DNA from: Gammaproteobacteria bacterium
GTDB taxonomy: Bacteria; Pseudomonadota; Gammaproteobacteria; HK1
Reading direction: 5' to 3'
NCBI GenBank assembly: GCA_020444775.1
Contig: JAGRHX010001158.1
Coordinates: 1 to 6,225 of the forward strand
Length of the DNA stretch: 6,225 bases
This document shows, piece after piece, positions 5,942 to 6,225 of the stretch; position 1 is the stretch's first letter; each line of letters opens with the position of its first letter. The notes beneath the pieces are model-generated. The model was not told the DNA's origin, ran no database searches, and was given only the letters and a program-made list of their open reading frames with translations. Position numbers and translations under genes: made by a program.

Positions 5942-6225
5942 ATGTCGCAACAACCGGTTGACGTGCTCATCATCGGCGCCGGCGCGTCCGGCGCGGCCAT
6001 GGCCTGGAGCCTGGCCGACACGCGTATGCACATCGTCTGTCTGGAGCAGGGCGTGCAGATGAATCCGCTGCAGTATCCGAGCACCGGGCGTGACTGGGAG
6101 GCGCGGGCGCTGAGCGAGTACGCGACCAATCCGAACGTTCGCGGTCTGCCCACCGACTATCCGATCAACGAGGACGACTCGCCGATCAAGATCGCCAACT
6201 TCAACGGGGTCGGCGGCGGCACGGT
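5942..6225 (+). CDS. GMC family FAD-dependent oxidoreductase, 3' partial
   Basis: Only the first 94 residues are in the window; the gene runs off the right edge. The N-terminus carries the Rossmann FAD-binding strand-turn-helix VDVLIIGAGASGAAMAWSL, with GxGxxG at 12-17 and the ribose-binding acidic residue E35 in IVCLEQG. Downstream, DWEARALSEYATNPNVRG and TDYPI are followed by NFNGVGGGT (86-94), the position where GMC enzymes have their conserved GG(T/S) FAD loop. GMC members (choline, glucose, gluconate and alcohol dehydrogenases) oxidise alcohols or sugars through FAD, with the catalytic His in the missing C-terminal part. The substrate and the electron acceptor cannot be judged here. No signal peptide is present at this N-terminus. 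The ATG has AGGGAA nine bases upstream (5927-5932). It is divergent from the HAD gene. Confidence 0.88.
   Translation, partial: MSQQPVDVLIIGAGASGAAMAWSLADTRMHIVCLEQGVQMNPLQYPSTGRDWEARALSEYATNPNVRGLPTDYPINEDDSPIKIANFNGVGGGT

Noticed and set aside
5407..5961. 184-codon plus-strand open frame crossing the HAD gene and the intergenic region
   Set aside because: It is Arg/Ser/Gly-rich, has no recognisable domain, overlaps the HAD gene antisense and runs over the true GMC start in another frame.

Overview
The window is GC-rich (roughly two thirds G+C by eye) and densely coding, with short gaps and third positions mostly G or C. Gene content and protein style suggest a high-GC proteobacterium, most likely a gammaproteobacterium. 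That is inference: no rRNA, tRNA or other taxonomic marker is present. I see no insertion sequence, CRISPR array, phage gene or RNA gene.

Layout, left to right. (1) 1-774, plus: the 3' part of a CmcJ/NvfI-type Fe(II)/2-oxoglutarate oxygenase, running off the left edge. (2) 792-1796, minus: an Ldh-family (malate/L-lactate dehydrogenase type) NAD(P)H oxidoreductase, convergent with gene 1 across 17 bp. (3) 1944-4031, plus: a 695-residue two-domain protein with a Clp1-type polynucleotide 5'-kinase-like P-loop module, a low-complexity linker, and an RNase Z-like metallo-beta-lactamase module. It is divergent from gene 2 and convergent with gene 4. (4) 4090-4758, minus: a nitroreductase-family flavoprotein. 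(5) 4866-5573, minus: a type II haloacid-dehalogenase-like HAD hydrolase, upstream of gene 4 and probably co-transcribed with it. (6) 5942 to the right edge, plus: the N-terminus of a GMC-family FAD oxidoreductase, divergent from gene 5 across a 368-bp regulatory gap.

Five of the six genes are small-molecule oxidoreductases or hydrolases of the kind found in accessory catabolic or secondary-metabolite regions. Their orientations alternate (+ / - / + / - - / +), so the window is a patchwork of short transcription units rather than one pathway operon, and no shared substrate can be read from the sequence.

The exception is gene 3, which looks like an RNA-processing enzyme. It joins a candidate 5'-OH RNA kinase to a candidate metal-dependent endoribonuclease in one chain. 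The kinase P-loop, a Clp1-like C-terminal segment, the RNase Z metal ligands and the RNase Z GP-type exosite motif are all recognisable. The RNase Z N-terminal motif and the usual DxGQ motif of Clp1 are altered. This is the most promising candidate for an undescribed system in the window.
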